Shown in pieces: positions 1-8,752 of a DNA stretch of 64,000 nt (positions are counted from its first letter, which is position 1; every line of letters starts with the position of its first letter). The position numbers and the translations under genes are program-made. The notes below the pieces were generated by a model that made no database searches, was not told the origin of the DNA, and was given only the letters and a program-made list of their open reading frames with translations. The DNA comes from Luteimonas gilva. GTDB taxonomy: Bacteria > Pseudomonadota > Gammaproteobacteria > Xanthomonadales > Xanthomonadaceae. The DNA is taken from the NCBI RefSeq assembly GCF_005239095.1, contig NZ_SZUA01000001.1, positions 212,848-276,847 on the forward strand, in the 5' to 3' direction.

Positions 1-324
1 ACCTCGACGCCGGCCGGCGACTTGGCCGAGACGATGGCGGTGAAGGCCGCGCTCGGCGAACACGCCTACAAGACCATGGTCAGCTCGACCAAGTCGATGA
101 CCGGCCACTTGCTCGGCGCCGCCGGCGGCGTGGAAGCGGTGTTCTCGGCGATGGCGATCCATGCCGGCGTGATTCCGCCGACGATCAACTTGGAGAATCC
201 GTCCGAGGGCTGCGACCTGGACTACGTGCCGAACGAGGCGCGCGAGAAGAAGGTCGATATCGCTATGTCGAATTCGTTCGGCTTCGGCGGCACCAACGGC
301 ACCCTGGTGTTCAAGCGCGTTTGA
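1..324 (+). CDS. fabF: 3-oxoacyl-ACP synthase II, C-terminal part
   Basis: Only the last 107 codons are in the window; the gene begins upstream. The fragment opens with TSTPAGD, which in FabF directly follows the first catalytic histidine. It contains the [11 protein letters not shown] motif with the second active-site histidine and ends with the NSFGFGGTN glycine-rich motif and VFKRV, the usual family C-terminus. FabF elongates acyl-ACP by condensation with malonyl-ACP in type II fatty acid synthesis. The following pabB lies 151 bases away, across two palindromic repeats, so it may be transcribed separately. Confidence 0.95.
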   Translation, partial: TSTPAGDLAETMAVKAALGEHAYKTMVSSTKSMTGHLLGAAGGVEAVFSAMAIHAGVIPPTINLENPSEGCDLDYVPNEAREKKVDIAMSNSFGFGGTNGTLVFKRV

Positions 325-332
325 TCTTGAAG

Positions 333-356
333 CCCTCTCCCGCTTGCGGGAGAGGG
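333..356. repeat. CCCTCTCCCGC palindrome (REP-like)
   Basis: An 11-bp perfect stem with a 2-base loop lies 9 bases after the fabF stop. Related CCCTCTCCC palindromes occur near 11256-11405, 13348-13408 and 63848-63868. It could also act as a transcription end hairpin, but there is no T-run after it. Confidence 0.7.
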
Positions 357-415
357 TTGGGTGAGGGCGCGCGTCGCCTCCGATCGCTTCGTATCTTTCG
401 GCAGACAAAGCAAAG

Positions 416-439
416 CAGTCGAGCAGGCTCGACTCTACA
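416..439. repeat. Single CAGTCGAGCAGGCTCGACTC palindrome
   Basis: This is a lone half of the element that occurs as head-to-head pairs at 27793-27870 and 36529-36604. The core AGTCGAGC/GCTCGACT forms a hairpin. Confidence 0.75.
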
Positions 440-475
440 ATTCCAGCCCCGACGGGGACATCGGCTAAAAAGCGA

Positions 476-1828
476 ATGCTGGTCACCCGCGCACTCCCTC
501 CGGATACCGACCTGCTGGCCCTGCACCGGCACGCGCCGTCGCGCTATCCGCTATTGCTCGAATCCGCCGCCAGCGGCACCGCGCAAGGCCGCTGGGATTT
601 GTTGCTGGCCGCGAGCGGCGAATCGCTGACGCTGCACCGCGACGGCAAAACGCGTTGCGGCGACGGCAGCGCCGCGGGCGAGGATTTCCTGGCGGCACTG
701 GACGAAGCCTGGCGCCGCGAACGGATCTCGCGCGAAGAGCCGCGCTGGCCCTTCCACGGCGGTTGGGCGCTGTTCCTCTCCTACGAACTCGCCGCACAGG
801 TCGAACCGGTGCTGCGCCTGCCCGCCGCACCCGGCGCGCTTCCGGTCGCGCTCGCATTGCGCTGCCCCGCCGCCGTGTTGCGCGACCGCGCGACCGGCGA
901 TTGCATCGCGCTCGCCGAAAGCGGGCGGGGGGCGATGCTGGACCGCATCTCATCGGACATCGCGGCCGCAGCGTTCACGTCGGATATCCGCTGGCGCCCT
1001 CCCGCCGAATTGATCGAGGACGAGCCGCAGCGGTTCACCGCGGGCGTCGAACGCATCCTCGAATATCTCGCCGCCGGCGACGTATTCCAAGTGAACCTGT
1101 CCCGCGCGTGGCGGGCGAAGTTCGACGGCGCGCTCGATCCGGCCGCGCTGTACGCGCAACTGCGCCGCGCCAATCCTTCTCCTTTCGCCGGTTTGTTCGC
1201 GGGCGACGGCTGGGCGGTGGCGAGCTCGTCGCCGGAGCGGCTGGTGTCGGTGCGTGGCGACATCGTCGAAACCCGACCCATCGCCGGCACCCGTCCGCGC
1301 TTCGACGGCGACGACGACGCGGCGCGGATCCGCGAGCTGGTCGGCCATCCGAAAGAACGCGCCGAGCACGTGATGCTGATCGACTTGGAGCGCAACGACC
1401 TGGGCCGGGTCTGCGTGCCCGGCAGCGTCGAAGTCGACGAATTGATGAGCGTGGAAAGCTACGCCCACGTCCACCATATCGTCAGCAACGTGCGCGGCCG
1501 TTTGCGCGCCGATACGACGCCGGGCGAAACGATCCGCGCCGTATTTCCGGGCGGCACCATCACCGGCTGTCCGAAAGTGCGTTGCATGCAGATCATCGCC
1601 GAGTTGGAAGCCGTCGGTCGCGGCGCCTACACCGGCGCGATGGGCTGGCTGAACCGCGACGGCGACATGGATCTGAACATCCTGATCCGCAGCGGCGAGA
1701 TCGAAGGCGGCGAGCTGCGCTTCCGCACCGGCGCCGGTATCGTCGCCGACTCGGACCCGCAGCGCGAACTCGACGAAACCCGCGCCAAGGCGCGCGGCAT
1801 GCTCCGCGCGCTGGAGGCGGCGCCATGA
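476..1828 (+). CDS. pabB: Aminodeoxychorismate synthase component I
   Basis: A 450-residue chorismate-utilising enzyme that makes 4-amino-4-deoxychorismate for p-aminobenzoate and folate synthesis. The N-terminal part carries a YPLLLES segment like the tryptophan-pocket motif of the family. The C-terminal catalytic part shows NPSPFAGLF, LIDLERNDLGR, HIVSNVRG and PGGTITGCPKVR. The motif that is usually PIKGT in PabB reads PIAGT here (Ala270), as in TrpE. The stop overlaps pabC by four bases, and that neighbour is the main reason to prefer PabB over anthranilate synthase. The start sits after a repeat, with no strong ribosome site visible. Confidence 0.88.
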   Translation: MLVTRALPPDTDLLALHRHAPSRYPLLLESAASGTAQGRWDLLLAASGESLTLHRDGKTRCGDGSAAGEDFLAALDEAWRRERISREEPRWPFHGGWALFLSYELAAQVEPVLRLPAAPGALPVALALRCPAAVLRDRATGDCIALAESGRGAMLDRISSDIAAAAFTSDIRWRPPAELIEDEPQRFTAGVERILEYLAAGDVFQVNLSRAWRAKFDGALDPAALYAQLRRANPSPFAGLFAGDGWAVASSSPERLVSVRGDIVETRPIAGTRPRFDGDDDAARIRELVGHPKERAEHVMLIDLERNDLGRVCVPGSVEVDELMSVESYAHVHHIVSNVRGRLRADTTPGETIRAVFPGGTITGCPKVRCMQIIAELEAVGRGAYTGAMGWLNRDGDMDLNILIRSGEIEGGELRFRTGAGIVADSDPQRELDETRAKARGMLRALEAAP

Positions 1829-2667
1829 ACGCTCGCGTCTTCGTCGGCGAGCGCCGGGCCGAAGCCATCGCCGCGGACGATCGCGGCCTGGCGTACGGCG
1901 ACGGCTTGTTCGAAACGATGCGCGCGCATCGCGGCGGCGTGCCGTGGTGGGACGCGCATTGGACGAGATTGGCGAAAGGCGCGGCGCGTTTGCGCCTGGC
2001 GCTGCCGGACCGAAATTTCGTCCGCAGCCAAGCCGCAGCGCTGCTCGAAGGCGCGGACGCCGGCGTGTTGAAACTGATCGTTACCCGCGGCAGCGGAGGG
2101 CGCGGGTATTCGCCGCCGATGGACGCCGAGCCGTCCTGGATACTTTCGCTGCATCCATTGCCGTCTTCCCCCATGCAAGGTCTGACGCTGCGCTGGTGCG
2201 CGACGCGGCTCGCGATCCAGCCTGCGCTGGCCGGGCTGAAGCATTGCAACCGGCTCGAACAAGTCCTGGCACGCGCCGAATGGCAGGACGACGCCGCCGC
2301 GGATCGCGATGCGGACGAGGGCCTGATGCTGGATACCGAAGGCCATGCGGTGAGCGCGACGGCGGCCAACGTATTCGCGCTGATCGACGGGCGCTGGGCC
2401 ACCCCGCGGCTCGACCGCTGCGGCGTGGCCGGCATCTGCCGCGATTGGGCCCTGTCCGATCTGCGCGCCGAAGAGATCCGCCTGCTGCCGGCGCAACTGG
2501 AGTCAGCCGAGACGATTTTCCTCTGCAATGCGGTGCGCGGTATCCTCACCGTCGCCCGGCTCGGCGAACGCGCCTGGGCGCCCCATCCGCAAGTGTCGGC
2601 GTTGCGCGGACGCCTGGCCGCCGCCGCGCCCATGTTCGCGGACCCGCAACGAGGAATCCTCGCTTGA
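1825..2667 (+). CDS. pabC: Aminodeoxychorismate lyase
   Basis: A 280-residue PLP enzyme of fold type IV that splits 4-amino-4-deoxychorismate into p-aminobenzoate and pyruvate, completing the step begun by PabB. Visible family motifs are AYGDGLFETMRA near the N-terminus, LIVTRGSGGRGY, and the KHCNRLEQVLAR segment with the PLP lysine. The start ATG overlaps the pabB stop as ATGA, so the two are probably translationally coupled. Its own stop overlaps the TTG start of mltG. Confidence 0.93.
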   Translation: MNARVFVGERRAEAIAADDRGLAYGDGLFETMRAHRGGVPWWDAHWTRLAKGAARLRLALPDRNFVRSQAAALLEGADAGVLKLIVTRGSGGRGYSPPMDAEPSWILSLHPLPSSPMQGLTLRWCATRLAIQPALAGLKHCNRLEQVLARAEWQDDAAADRDADEGLMLDTEGHAVSATAANVFALIDGRWATPRLDRCGVAGICRDWALSDLRAEEIRLLPAQLESAETIFLCNAVRGILTVARLGERAWAPHPQVSALRGRLAAAAPMFADPQRGILA

Positions 2668-3728
2668 GCAAGAAAAAAAGCCGCTTCGGCCTGCTGTTCG
2701 TCATCACGGCTCTGCTGGCCGGCTTCGCTGCTTACGGGTTGTGGCAGCGCTATACCGGCTTCGCCGATGCGCCGGTGTCGGGGATCGATGCGGGCGAGAC
2801 CTTGTCGGTCGAACGCGGCGACTCGTTCCCGCAAGTGCTGCGCAAACTGCGCGCGGCCGGCGTGAGCGACGGGCAGGACGTCGAATGGCAGTTGCTGGCG
2901 AAGCAAATCGGCGCGGCGGGCCGGCTCCAGGTCGGCGAATACGCTTTGCAGCCCGGCGCTACGCCGCGCCAGCTGCTCGCGGCGATGCGCGACGGCAAAG
3001 TGATCGGCTACCGCTTCACCATCGTCGAAGGCTGGAACATCCGCGAACTGCGCGCGGCGCTGGCCAAGGCGCAGCCTTTGAAACAGGAAACCGCGCAACT
3101 CGACGATGCGGCGCTGATGAAGGCTCTGGGCCACGCCGGCCAGCATCCGGAAGGCCGCTTCCTGCCGGAAACCTACCAATACAACCGCGGCGACAGCGAT
3201 TTGCAGGTGCTCAAGCGCGCCTACGCCGCGATGGACAAGGCCTTGACCGAAGCCTGGAACGGCCGCGCCGCCGACGTGCCCTTGCGCAGCGCCGACGAGG
3301 CGCTGATCTTGGCTTCGATCGTGGAGAAGGAAACGGGCATCGCCGAAGAGCGTCCGCAGATCGCCGGCTTGTTCGCGCGCCGCTTGAAGCTGGGCATGCT
3401 GCTGCAGACCGACCCGGCGGTGATCTACGGCATGGGCAGCAGCTATGCCGGCAACATCCGCCGCCAGGACCTGACCACCGACACGCCTTACAACACTTAC
3501 ACCCGCGCCGGGTTGCCGCCCACCCCGATCGCGATGCCGGGCGTGGCGGCCTTGCGCGCCACCACGAATCCGGCGCCGGGCGACGCTCTGTATTTCGTCG
3601 CGCTCGGCGACGGCAGCGGCCGGCACGCGTTTTCGCGCACGCTGGACGAGCATCAAGTCGCGGTGCGGCAATACGTGCAGCGTTACCGGCAACGGCAACA
3701 GGCTGCGCCGACGGCGACGCCGAAATGA
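2664..3728 (+). CDS. mltG: Endolytic murein transglycosylase MltG (YceG-like)
   Basis: A 354-residue membrane-anchored lytic transglycosylase that cuts nascent glycan strands and so sets their length. One transmembrane helix (FGLLFVITALLAGFAAYGLW) lies near the N-terminus, followed by a LysM-like part and the YceG catalytic domain with ASIVEKETG, which includes the presumed catalytic glutamate, and QTDPAVIYG. I chose the TTG start at 2664 because it overlaps the pabC stop (TTGA), has GAGGAA 8 bases upstream, and gives a basic SKKKSR start before the helix. It lies between pabC and tmk, as usual in this family. Confidence 0.93.
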   Translation: MSKKKSRFGLLFVITALLAGFAAYGLWQRYTGFADAPVSGIDAGETLSVERGDSFPQVLRKLRAAGVSDGQDVEWQLLAKQIGAAGRLQVGEYALQPGATPRQLLAAMRDGKVIGYRFTIVEGWNIRELRAALAKAQPLKQETAQLDDAALMKALGHAGQHPEGRFLPETYQYNRGDSDLQVLKRAYAAMDKALTEAWNGRAADVPLRSADEALILASIVEKETGIAEERPQIAGLFARRLKLGMLLQTDPAVIYGMGSSYAGNIRRQDLTTDTPYNTYTRAGLPPTPIAMPGVAALRATTNPAPGDALYFVALGDGSGRHAFSRTLDEHQVAVRQYVQRYRQRQQAAPTATPK

Positions 3729-4369
3729 CCGGATTGGCCGTGCAGGAACGCTTCATCACCTTGGAAGGCGGCGAGGGCGCCGGCAAATCCACGGTGATCG
3801 CCGCGTTGCGCGATGCGCTCGAAGCCGCGGGCGAAGACGTGGTCTGCACCCGCGAACCCGGCGGTACGCCGCTGGCCGAAGAGATCCGCGGCTTGCTGCT
3901 CGACCCGCAGCACGAGGCGGCGGTGCCGCAAGCCGAACTGCTGCTGGTTTTCGCCGCGCGCGCGCAGCACGTGAAGCGGACCATCCTGCCGGCGCTGCAG
4001 CGCGGCGCTTGGGTGATCTGCGACCGCTTCACCGATTCCAGTTACGCCTATCAGGGCGGCGGCCGCGGCCTGGATGCGCAATTCATCGCCGAACTCGAAC
4101 GCCGCGCGGTCGGCATCTTGCCGGCGATGACCTTGTTGTTGGACATCGACGTGCACGAAGGCCGCGTGCGCACCAGCAGTCGCGATTTGTGGCCCGACCG
4201 GATCGAGCGCGAGCAGGAGGATTTCTTCGCGCGCGCGCGCGGCGTGTTCTTGATGCGGGCCGAAGCCGATCCCGGACGTTTCCGGGTGATCGACGCCGCG
4301 CGGCCGCGCGAGCGGGTCGCGGCCGAGGCCGTGGCGCATCTGTTGCGTTTGCGGGAATCGTCGCGATGA
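3725..4369 (+). CDS. tmk: Thymidylate kinase
   Basis: A 214-residue kinase that phosphorylates dTMP to dTDP with ATP. It has the P-loop GGEGAGKST near residue 15, the TREPGGTP substrate motif, and DRFTDSSYAYQGGGRG with the DR(F/Y) motif. The length is normal for the family. The ATG overlaps the mltG stop (ATGA) and the gene's own stop overlaps holB in the same way. Confidence 0.97.
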   Translation: MTGLAVQERFITLEGGEGAGKSTVIAALRDALEAAGEDVVCTREPGGTPLAEEIRGLLLDPQHEAAVPQAELLLVFAARAQHVKRTILPALQRGAWVICDRFTDSSYAYQGGGRGLDAQFIAELERRAVGILPAMTLLLDIDVHEGRVRTSSRDLWPDRIEREQEDFFARARGVFLMRAEADPGRFRVIDAARPRERVAAEAVAHLLRLRESSR

Positions 4370-5334
4370 GGGTTTCGGGTTTCGCGCCCTGGCAACAGCG
4401 CATCTACGACCAGGCTTGCGAGTCGATCGACGCCGGCCGCCTGGCGCATGGGTTGCTGTTCTGCGGCCCGGCCAATCTGGGCAAGCGCGCCGTGGCCGAA
4501 CGCCTGGCCCGGCGCTTGCTGTGCCGCGATCGCGGCGCCGACGGCGAGCCGTGCGGACGATGCCGCGCCTGCCAGCTGCTGTCCGCGGGCACGCATCCGG
4601 ATTTCGCCGTCGTCTCGTTCGTGCCCAATCGCGAAGGCACGCGGATGCGCACCGAGATCGTGATCGAGCAGATCCGCGAGCTATCGGAAAAGCTCACGCT
4701 CACGCCGCAGTACGGCGAAGCGCAGGTCGCGATCATCGATCCGGCCGACGCCGTCAACCACGCCGCCTGCAACGCTTTGCTGAAGACGCTGGAAGAGCCG
4801 GTGCCGGGCCGTTATCTGTGGCTGGTCAGCGCGCATCCGGCGCGCTTGCCGGCGACCATCCGCAGCCGCTGCCAGAAGCTCGAGTTCCGTTTGCCGCCGC
4901 AAGCCGAAGCGACCGCGTGGCTTGCGGCGCAAGGGCACCCGCAAACCTCGGCGGCCGAAGCTCTCGACGCTGCGCGCGGCCATCCCGGTTTGGCCGACGC
5001 CTGGCTGCGCGACGGCGCGCTGAAGCTGCGGCGCGAGGTCGCCAACGACTTGACGCGTCTGCGCCGGGGCGAAATCGCTGCGCTGGAAACCGCCCAGCGT
5101 TGGACCGCCGACGAAGACGCCGGCTTGCGCCTGCGCTTCGCCGCGGACCTGGTCCTGGCCGAGGCGGCCGGCTTGACCGATCCGGCCCGAACGCGCAGTC
5201 TGGCCGCGTGGTTCGATGCGGCCAACCGCACCCGCGACCTGTTGCGAACGACGGTGCGTGCGGACTTGGCGGTCGCGGATCTATTGTTGTCGTGGCGCGG
5301 CGACGCCGCACGGACGGCGGGGAGCGGAAGATGA
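4366..5334 (+). CDS. holB: DNA polymerase III subunit delta prime
   Basis: A 322-residue clamp-loader subunit. The P-loop region is degenerate (GPANLGKRAV), as known for delta prime, which does not hydrolyse ATP. The zinc-binding cysteines are visible in LLCRDRG...CGRCRACQLL, and the SRC sensor-like motif appears as TIRSRCQKLEF. Placement directly after tmk with a four-base overlap is the common bacterial arrangement. Confidence 0.95.
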   Translation: MRVSGFAPWQQRIYDQACESIDAGRLAHGLLFCGPANLGKRAVAERLARRLLCRDRGADGEPCGRCRACQLLSAGTHPDFAVVSFVPNREGTRMRTEIVIEQIRELSEKLTLTPQYGEAQVAIIDPADAVNHAACNALLKTLEEPVPGRYLWLVSAHPARLPATIRSRCQKLEFRLPPQAEATAWLAAQGHPQTSAAEALDAARGHPGLADAWLRDGALKLRREVANDLTRLRRGEIAALETAQRWTADEDAGLRLRFAADLVLAEAAGLTDPARTRSLAAWFDAANRTRDLLRTTVRADLAVADLLLSWRGDAARTAGSGR

Positions 5335-5690
5335 GTTCGACGGGCGCGGGCGCGCGGCAGGGCATCCTGTCGCTGGCGGTGAAGGACAAGGCGGCGCTGT
5401 ACCACGCGTACATGCCGTACATCAAACAAGGCGGGATCTTCGTGCCGACGCCCAAGCGCTATTTCCTGGGCGACGAGGTGTTCCTGCTGCTGACCCTACC
5501 CGAATCCAGCGAGCGCCTGCCGGTCGCCGGCAAGGTCGTTTGGGTCACTCCGCCGGGCGCGCAAGGCAACCGCACCGCCGGCATCGGCGTGCAATTCGCC
5601 GAGACCGCCGAGGGCGATGCGGTGAAAGGCAAGATCGAAGCGCTGCTCGCCGGCACGCTCAACGCGGACAAGCCGACGCACACGATGTGA
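5331..5690 (+). CDS. pilZ: PilZ-domain type IV pilus protein
   Basis: A 119-residue single-domain PilZ protein. The domain is seen from GILSLAVKDK through GIGVQFAE. The c-di-GMP-binding RxxxR and (D/N)xSxxG motifs of other PilZ proteins are absent, which matches the founding pilus-assembly type that does not bind the nucleotide. In relatives this type acts with PilB and FimX in pilus assembly; that role is inferred. It is the last gene of the coupled operon and starts in the holB stop (ATGA). Confidence 0.9.
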   Translation: MSSTGAGARQGILSLAVKDKAALYHAYMPYIKQGGIFVPTPKRYFLGDEVFLLLTLPESSERLPVAGKVVWVTPPGAQGNRTAGIGVQFAETAEGDAVKGKIEALLAGTLNADKPTHTM

Positions 5691-5712
5691 TCTCCGCCCG
5701 ATTCGCAGGCTT

Positions 5713-5800
5713 TTTGTAGGAACGGCTTTAGCCGCGAGCTCTACGGTCGGGTCGCAATGGTCTGAAGCGAAGAGCTCGCGGCTAAAGCCGCTCCTACAAA
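5713..5800. repeat. Paired REP-like element, GTAGGAGCGGCTTTAGCCGCGAGCT family
   Basis: Two inverted copies of about 27 bases (TTTGTAGGA..GGCTTTAGCCGCGAGCT and its complement) are separated by about 35 bases. It sits between the convergent pilZ and beta-oxidation genes. Other copies are at 17213, 22501, 25605, 57989 and 61011, with a single hairpin at 15316. Confidence 0.9.
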
Positions 5801-5808
5801 AGCAGGGG

Positions 5809-7860
5809 TCACCGCAACCTCGGCGAATCCCACCCCGGCCGCGGCGCGAAACGTTCGCCGTATTTCGCCTGCAACGCTTGCAGCTTGGCCAGCAGCGCAT
5901 CGGCGCCGGCTTCGCGGACGTATTGGATCGGGCCGCCGCGGAACGGCGCGAAGCCGGTGCCGAAGATGACGCCGGCGTCGAGCAGGTCGGCGTCGGCGAC
6001 CACGCCATCGTGCAATGCGGCGACCGCTTCGTTGAGCAGCGGCAGGATCAAACGGTCTTCCAGATCTTCCGGCGCTTTGTAGTCCTTCGGCAATTCCGGC
6101 TTCTTCGGCTTGCCGTTTTCCCACGCGTACAGGCCTTGCCCATCCTTCTTGCCGCGCTTGCCTTGTTCGGGCGGCGCGGCCAGTGCGGCGGGAATGGCGA
6201 GGCCGAGGAAGGGCGCCAATTCCCGGCCAACGCCGGAAGCGACGTCCAGGCCCACGGTGTCGATCAATTCGATCGGCCCCATCGGCATGCCGAACTTCAC
6301 CGCGGCCTTGTCGATGGCCGGTCCCGGGATGCCTTCCGAATAAGCGGTGACCGCTTCCAGCATGTACGGGAACAGCACGCGGTTCACCAGGAAACCCGGC
6401 GTGCCCGCGACCGGCACCGGCAGTTTGTCCAGCGCCTTGCAGAACGCGGCCAGGCGCTTTTCGGTTTCCGGCGCCATCGCGTCGTGGTGGATGATCTCCA
6501 CCAGCGGCATCAGCGCCACCGGATTGAAGTAGTGCAGGCCGGCGAATTGCGCGGGCCGCTGGATGTGTTCGCGCAGCTCGACCAAGGGGATCGACGAAGT
6601 GTTCGTCGTCAGCAACGCATCGGGCTTGAGCCGCGGTTCGACGGTCGCGTACAGATCGCGCTTGGCTTCGGCTTGTTCGATGATCGCTTCGATCACCAGG
6701 TCCGCGTTCGGCACGCCGTCGCCGTTCAAGTCGGACTTCAACCGCGCCGCGACTTCCGGCCGCTTCGCATCGTCCTTCACTTTCTTGGCGAACAATTCCT
6801 GGGCGCGCGCCATCGCACCGTCGATGAAACGCTGCTCGCGGTCCTGCAGCGTCACTTCGAAGCCTTTGTAGGCTGACCATGCGGCGATGTCTCCGCCCAT
6901 CACGCCGGCGCCGACCACATGCACGTTGCGGATGCCCGAATCTTTTCCGCCGATGCCTTTCAGGCGTTCCTGCAGGAAAAACACGCGAGTCAGGTTGCGC
7001 GCGGTCGGCGTGCCGGCCAGCTTCACCACCGATTTGCGCTCGGCGGCTAGCCGCGCCTGGATACCGCCGCTGCTGCGGCGCCAGGTTTCGATCAGCGCGT
7101 ACGGCGCCGGGTAGTGTTCCTTGCGCGCCTTGCGCGCGACTTGCTTGACCAGCATCGGCGCCAGCAATTGCCGCGCCGGCCAGGTGTTGGTGATCCAGGC
7201 GAGGAAACGCTGCTTGAACGGCCGCTGGGTGCCGCGCAGCGCCAGTTCGGCCGCGGCGTCGACCAGTGCCGACGCATCGACGACTTTGTCGACCAGTCCG
7301 ATCGCTCTCGCCGCCGAAGCCGACAGAGTGCGGCCGGTCAGCATCATATCCATCGCCGCCGGCGCGCCGACCAAGCGCGGCAGGCGCACGCTGCCGCCCC
7401 AGCCGGGATAGATGCCCAGCTTCACTTCGGGCAGGCCGATCCGGGTCGAGGGATCGTTCGAAGCCACGCGGTAACGGCAGGCCAGCGAGATTTCGGTGCC
7501 GCCGCCCATGCAGAAGCCGTGGATCGCGGCGACCGTGGGGCAGGGCAGCTCGGCCAGGCGTTGGAAGGCTTGCTGGCCGCGACGGATCGAGTCGCCGATG
7601 GTGCCTTTCTCGTCGAATTCCTGGAATTCGCGGATGTCGGCGCCGGCGATGAAGCCCTTGGCCTTGGCCGAGCGGATCACCAGGCCCTTGGGCGGGTCCA
7701 GCGCGATCCGCTCCAGGAAGGCGTCCAGTTCGATCAGCACGTCCTGGGCGAAGGTATTGACCGATTCGCCCGCGCGGTCGAACGACAGCACCAGCACGCC
7801 GTCCGGGCGGGCCTCGGCTTGCCAGTGGCTGAAGCGCAGTCCAGCTAACCCTTCGATCAT
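5809..7860 (-). CDS. Bifunctional enoyl-CoA hydratase / 3-hydroxyacyl-CoA dehydrogenase (FadB/FadJ-like)
   Basis: A 683-residue beta-oxidation enzyme. The N-terminal crotonase domain (about 1-200) shows GADIREF and HGFCMGGGTEISLACRYR, which build the oxyanion hole. The NAD-binding dehydrogenase domain begins near residue 320 with VVGAGVMGGDIAAW; TNTSSIPL and GLHYFNPV follow, and PGFLVNRV opens the C-terminal helical part. It hydrates enoyl-CoA and oxidises the 3-hydroxyacyl-CoA product. No thiolase gene is adjacent, so the partner must lie elsewhere. FadB versus FadJ cannot be decided here. The start is 274 bases from rpoE, divergent. Confidence 0.9.
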   Translation of the reverse strand: MIEGLAGLRFSHWQAEARPDGVLVLSFDRAGESVNTFAQDVLIELDAFLERIALDPPKGLVIRSAKAKGFIAGADIREFQEFDEKGTIGDSIRRGQQAFQRLAELPCPTVAAIHGFCMGGGTEISLACRYRVASNDPSTRIGLPEVKLGIYPGWGGSVRLPRLVGAPAAMDMMLTGRTLSASAARAIGLVDKVVDASALVDAAAELALRGTQRPFKQRFLAWITNTWPARQLLAPMLVKQVARKARKEHYPAPYALIETWRRSSGGIQARLAAERKSVVKLAGTPTARNLTRVFFLQERLKGIGGKDSGIRNVHVVGAGVMGGDIAAWSAYKGFEVTLQDREQRFIDGAMARAQELFAKKVKDDAKRPEVAARLKSDLNGDGVPNADLVIEAIIEQAEAKRDLYATVEPRLKPDALLTTNTSSIPLVELREHIQRPAQFAGLHYFNPVALMPLVEIIHHDAMAPETEKRLAAFCKALDKLPVPVAGTPGFLVNRVLFPYMLEAVTAYSEGIPGPAIDKAAVKFGMPMGPIELIDTVGLDVASGVGRELAPFLGLAIPAALAAPPEQGKRGKKDGQGLYAWENGKPKKPELPKDYKAPEDLEDRLILPLLNEAVAALHDGVVADADLLDAGVIFGTGFAPFRGGPIQYVREAGADALLAKLQALQAKYGERFAPRPGWDSPRLR

Positions 7861-8065
7861 GGGGATAGGGCCATTCAGTCAGGTATGGAACCGTTATCAT
7901 CCAGAGGATGTTCCGACGGCGTCAACACGCGGCGGTTTTGGGGAATCGGTCGTCGGGAATGGAAAAAGCCCGTTTCGACGCCATCTAGAGCCCTCGCAGG
8001 CCCTGCGGACCCATGGCCGGATCGGATCGATTGCCCCATGCTCGAACCCCCGTTTCCGTTGTCGT

Positions 8066-8093
8066 GGAACTTTTCCCCATGCCAAAGGTCATA
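8066..8093 (+). promoter_or_regulatory. Sigma-E-type promoter in front of rpoE
   Basis: GGAACTT (8066-8072), a 15-base spacer and GTCATA (8088-8093) closely match the known sigma-E consensus (GGAACTT, 15 bases, GTCTAA). The expected start point is about 35 bases before the rpoE ATG. This implies autoregulation by the sigma factor encoded just downstream. Confidence 0.7.
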
Positions 8094-8134
8094 CCGCCCA
8101 GCCATAGAGCCGGGCTTTAAGGAGCGCCGGCCCG

Positions 8135-8752
8135 ATGGCCGATAAGGATTCATCGCAAGAGTTGTTGGACCACGAGCTGGTCAGGCGCGTGCAGCGCGGC
8201 GACAGCGCGGCGTTCGATTTGCTGGTACGCAAATACCAGCATCGGATCGGCGCATTGATCGGGCGCTACATCTCCGACTGGAGCGAAACCCAGGACGTGG
8301 CGCAGGAAACCTTCCTGCGCGCCTACCGGGCGATCGCGAGCTTTCGTGGCGACGCGCAGTTCTATACCTGGTTGCACCGTATTGCAGTGAATACCGCCAA
8401 GAACCACCTGGTATCGCACAACCGCCGGCCGCCGACCGACGACATCGACGCGGCCGACGCCGAGCAGTTCGAGTCCGGCATCCGGTTGCGCGACACCGAT
8501 ACGCCCGAGCGCGAACTGATGCGCCAGGAAATTGAACGAACGGTGATGCGCGTGGTCGATGGATTGCCGGAAGAATTGCGTACCGCCATCACCCTGCGCG
8601 AGGTGGATGGCCTGAGTTACGAAGAGATCGCGCAGCGGATGGATTGCCCCATCGGCACGGTGCGTTCGCGGATCTTCCGCGCGCGCGAAGCGATCGATGC
8701 GGAATTGCAGCCGCTGCTGGACAACGAACCCAAGCGAAGTGCCCGCCAATGA
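8135..8752 (+). CDS. rpoE: RNA polymerase sigma factor RpoE (sigma-E)
   Basis: A 205-residue ECF sigma factor for envelope stress. Region 2 is seen in FDLLVRKYQHRI, DVAQETFLRAYRA and FYTWLHRIAVNTAKN. Region 4 is seen in LPEELRTAITLREVDGLSYEEIAQRM followed by GTVRSRIFRARE. It is followed with a four-base overlap by an RseA-like anti-sigma factor and then a MucD protease. The upstream GGAACTT/GTCATA promoter suggests it drives its own transcription. AAGGAG lies about 11 bases before the ATG. Confidence 0.95.
   Translation: MADKDSSQELLDHELVRRVQRGDSAAFDLLVRKYQHRIGALIGRYISDWSETQDVAQETFLRAYRAIASFRGDAQFYTWLHRIAVNTAKNHLVSHNRRPPTDDIDAADAEQFESGIRLRDTDTPERELMRQEIERTVMRVVDGLPEELRTAITLREVDGLSYEEIAQRMDCPIGTVRSRIFRAREAIDAELQPLLDNEPKRSARQ

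Noticed and set aside
476-1828. Naming this gene trpE because of PIAGT
   Set aside because: It lies directly before pabC with a four-base overlap and no trp genes are near; kept as pabB, with the odd motif listed as a finding.
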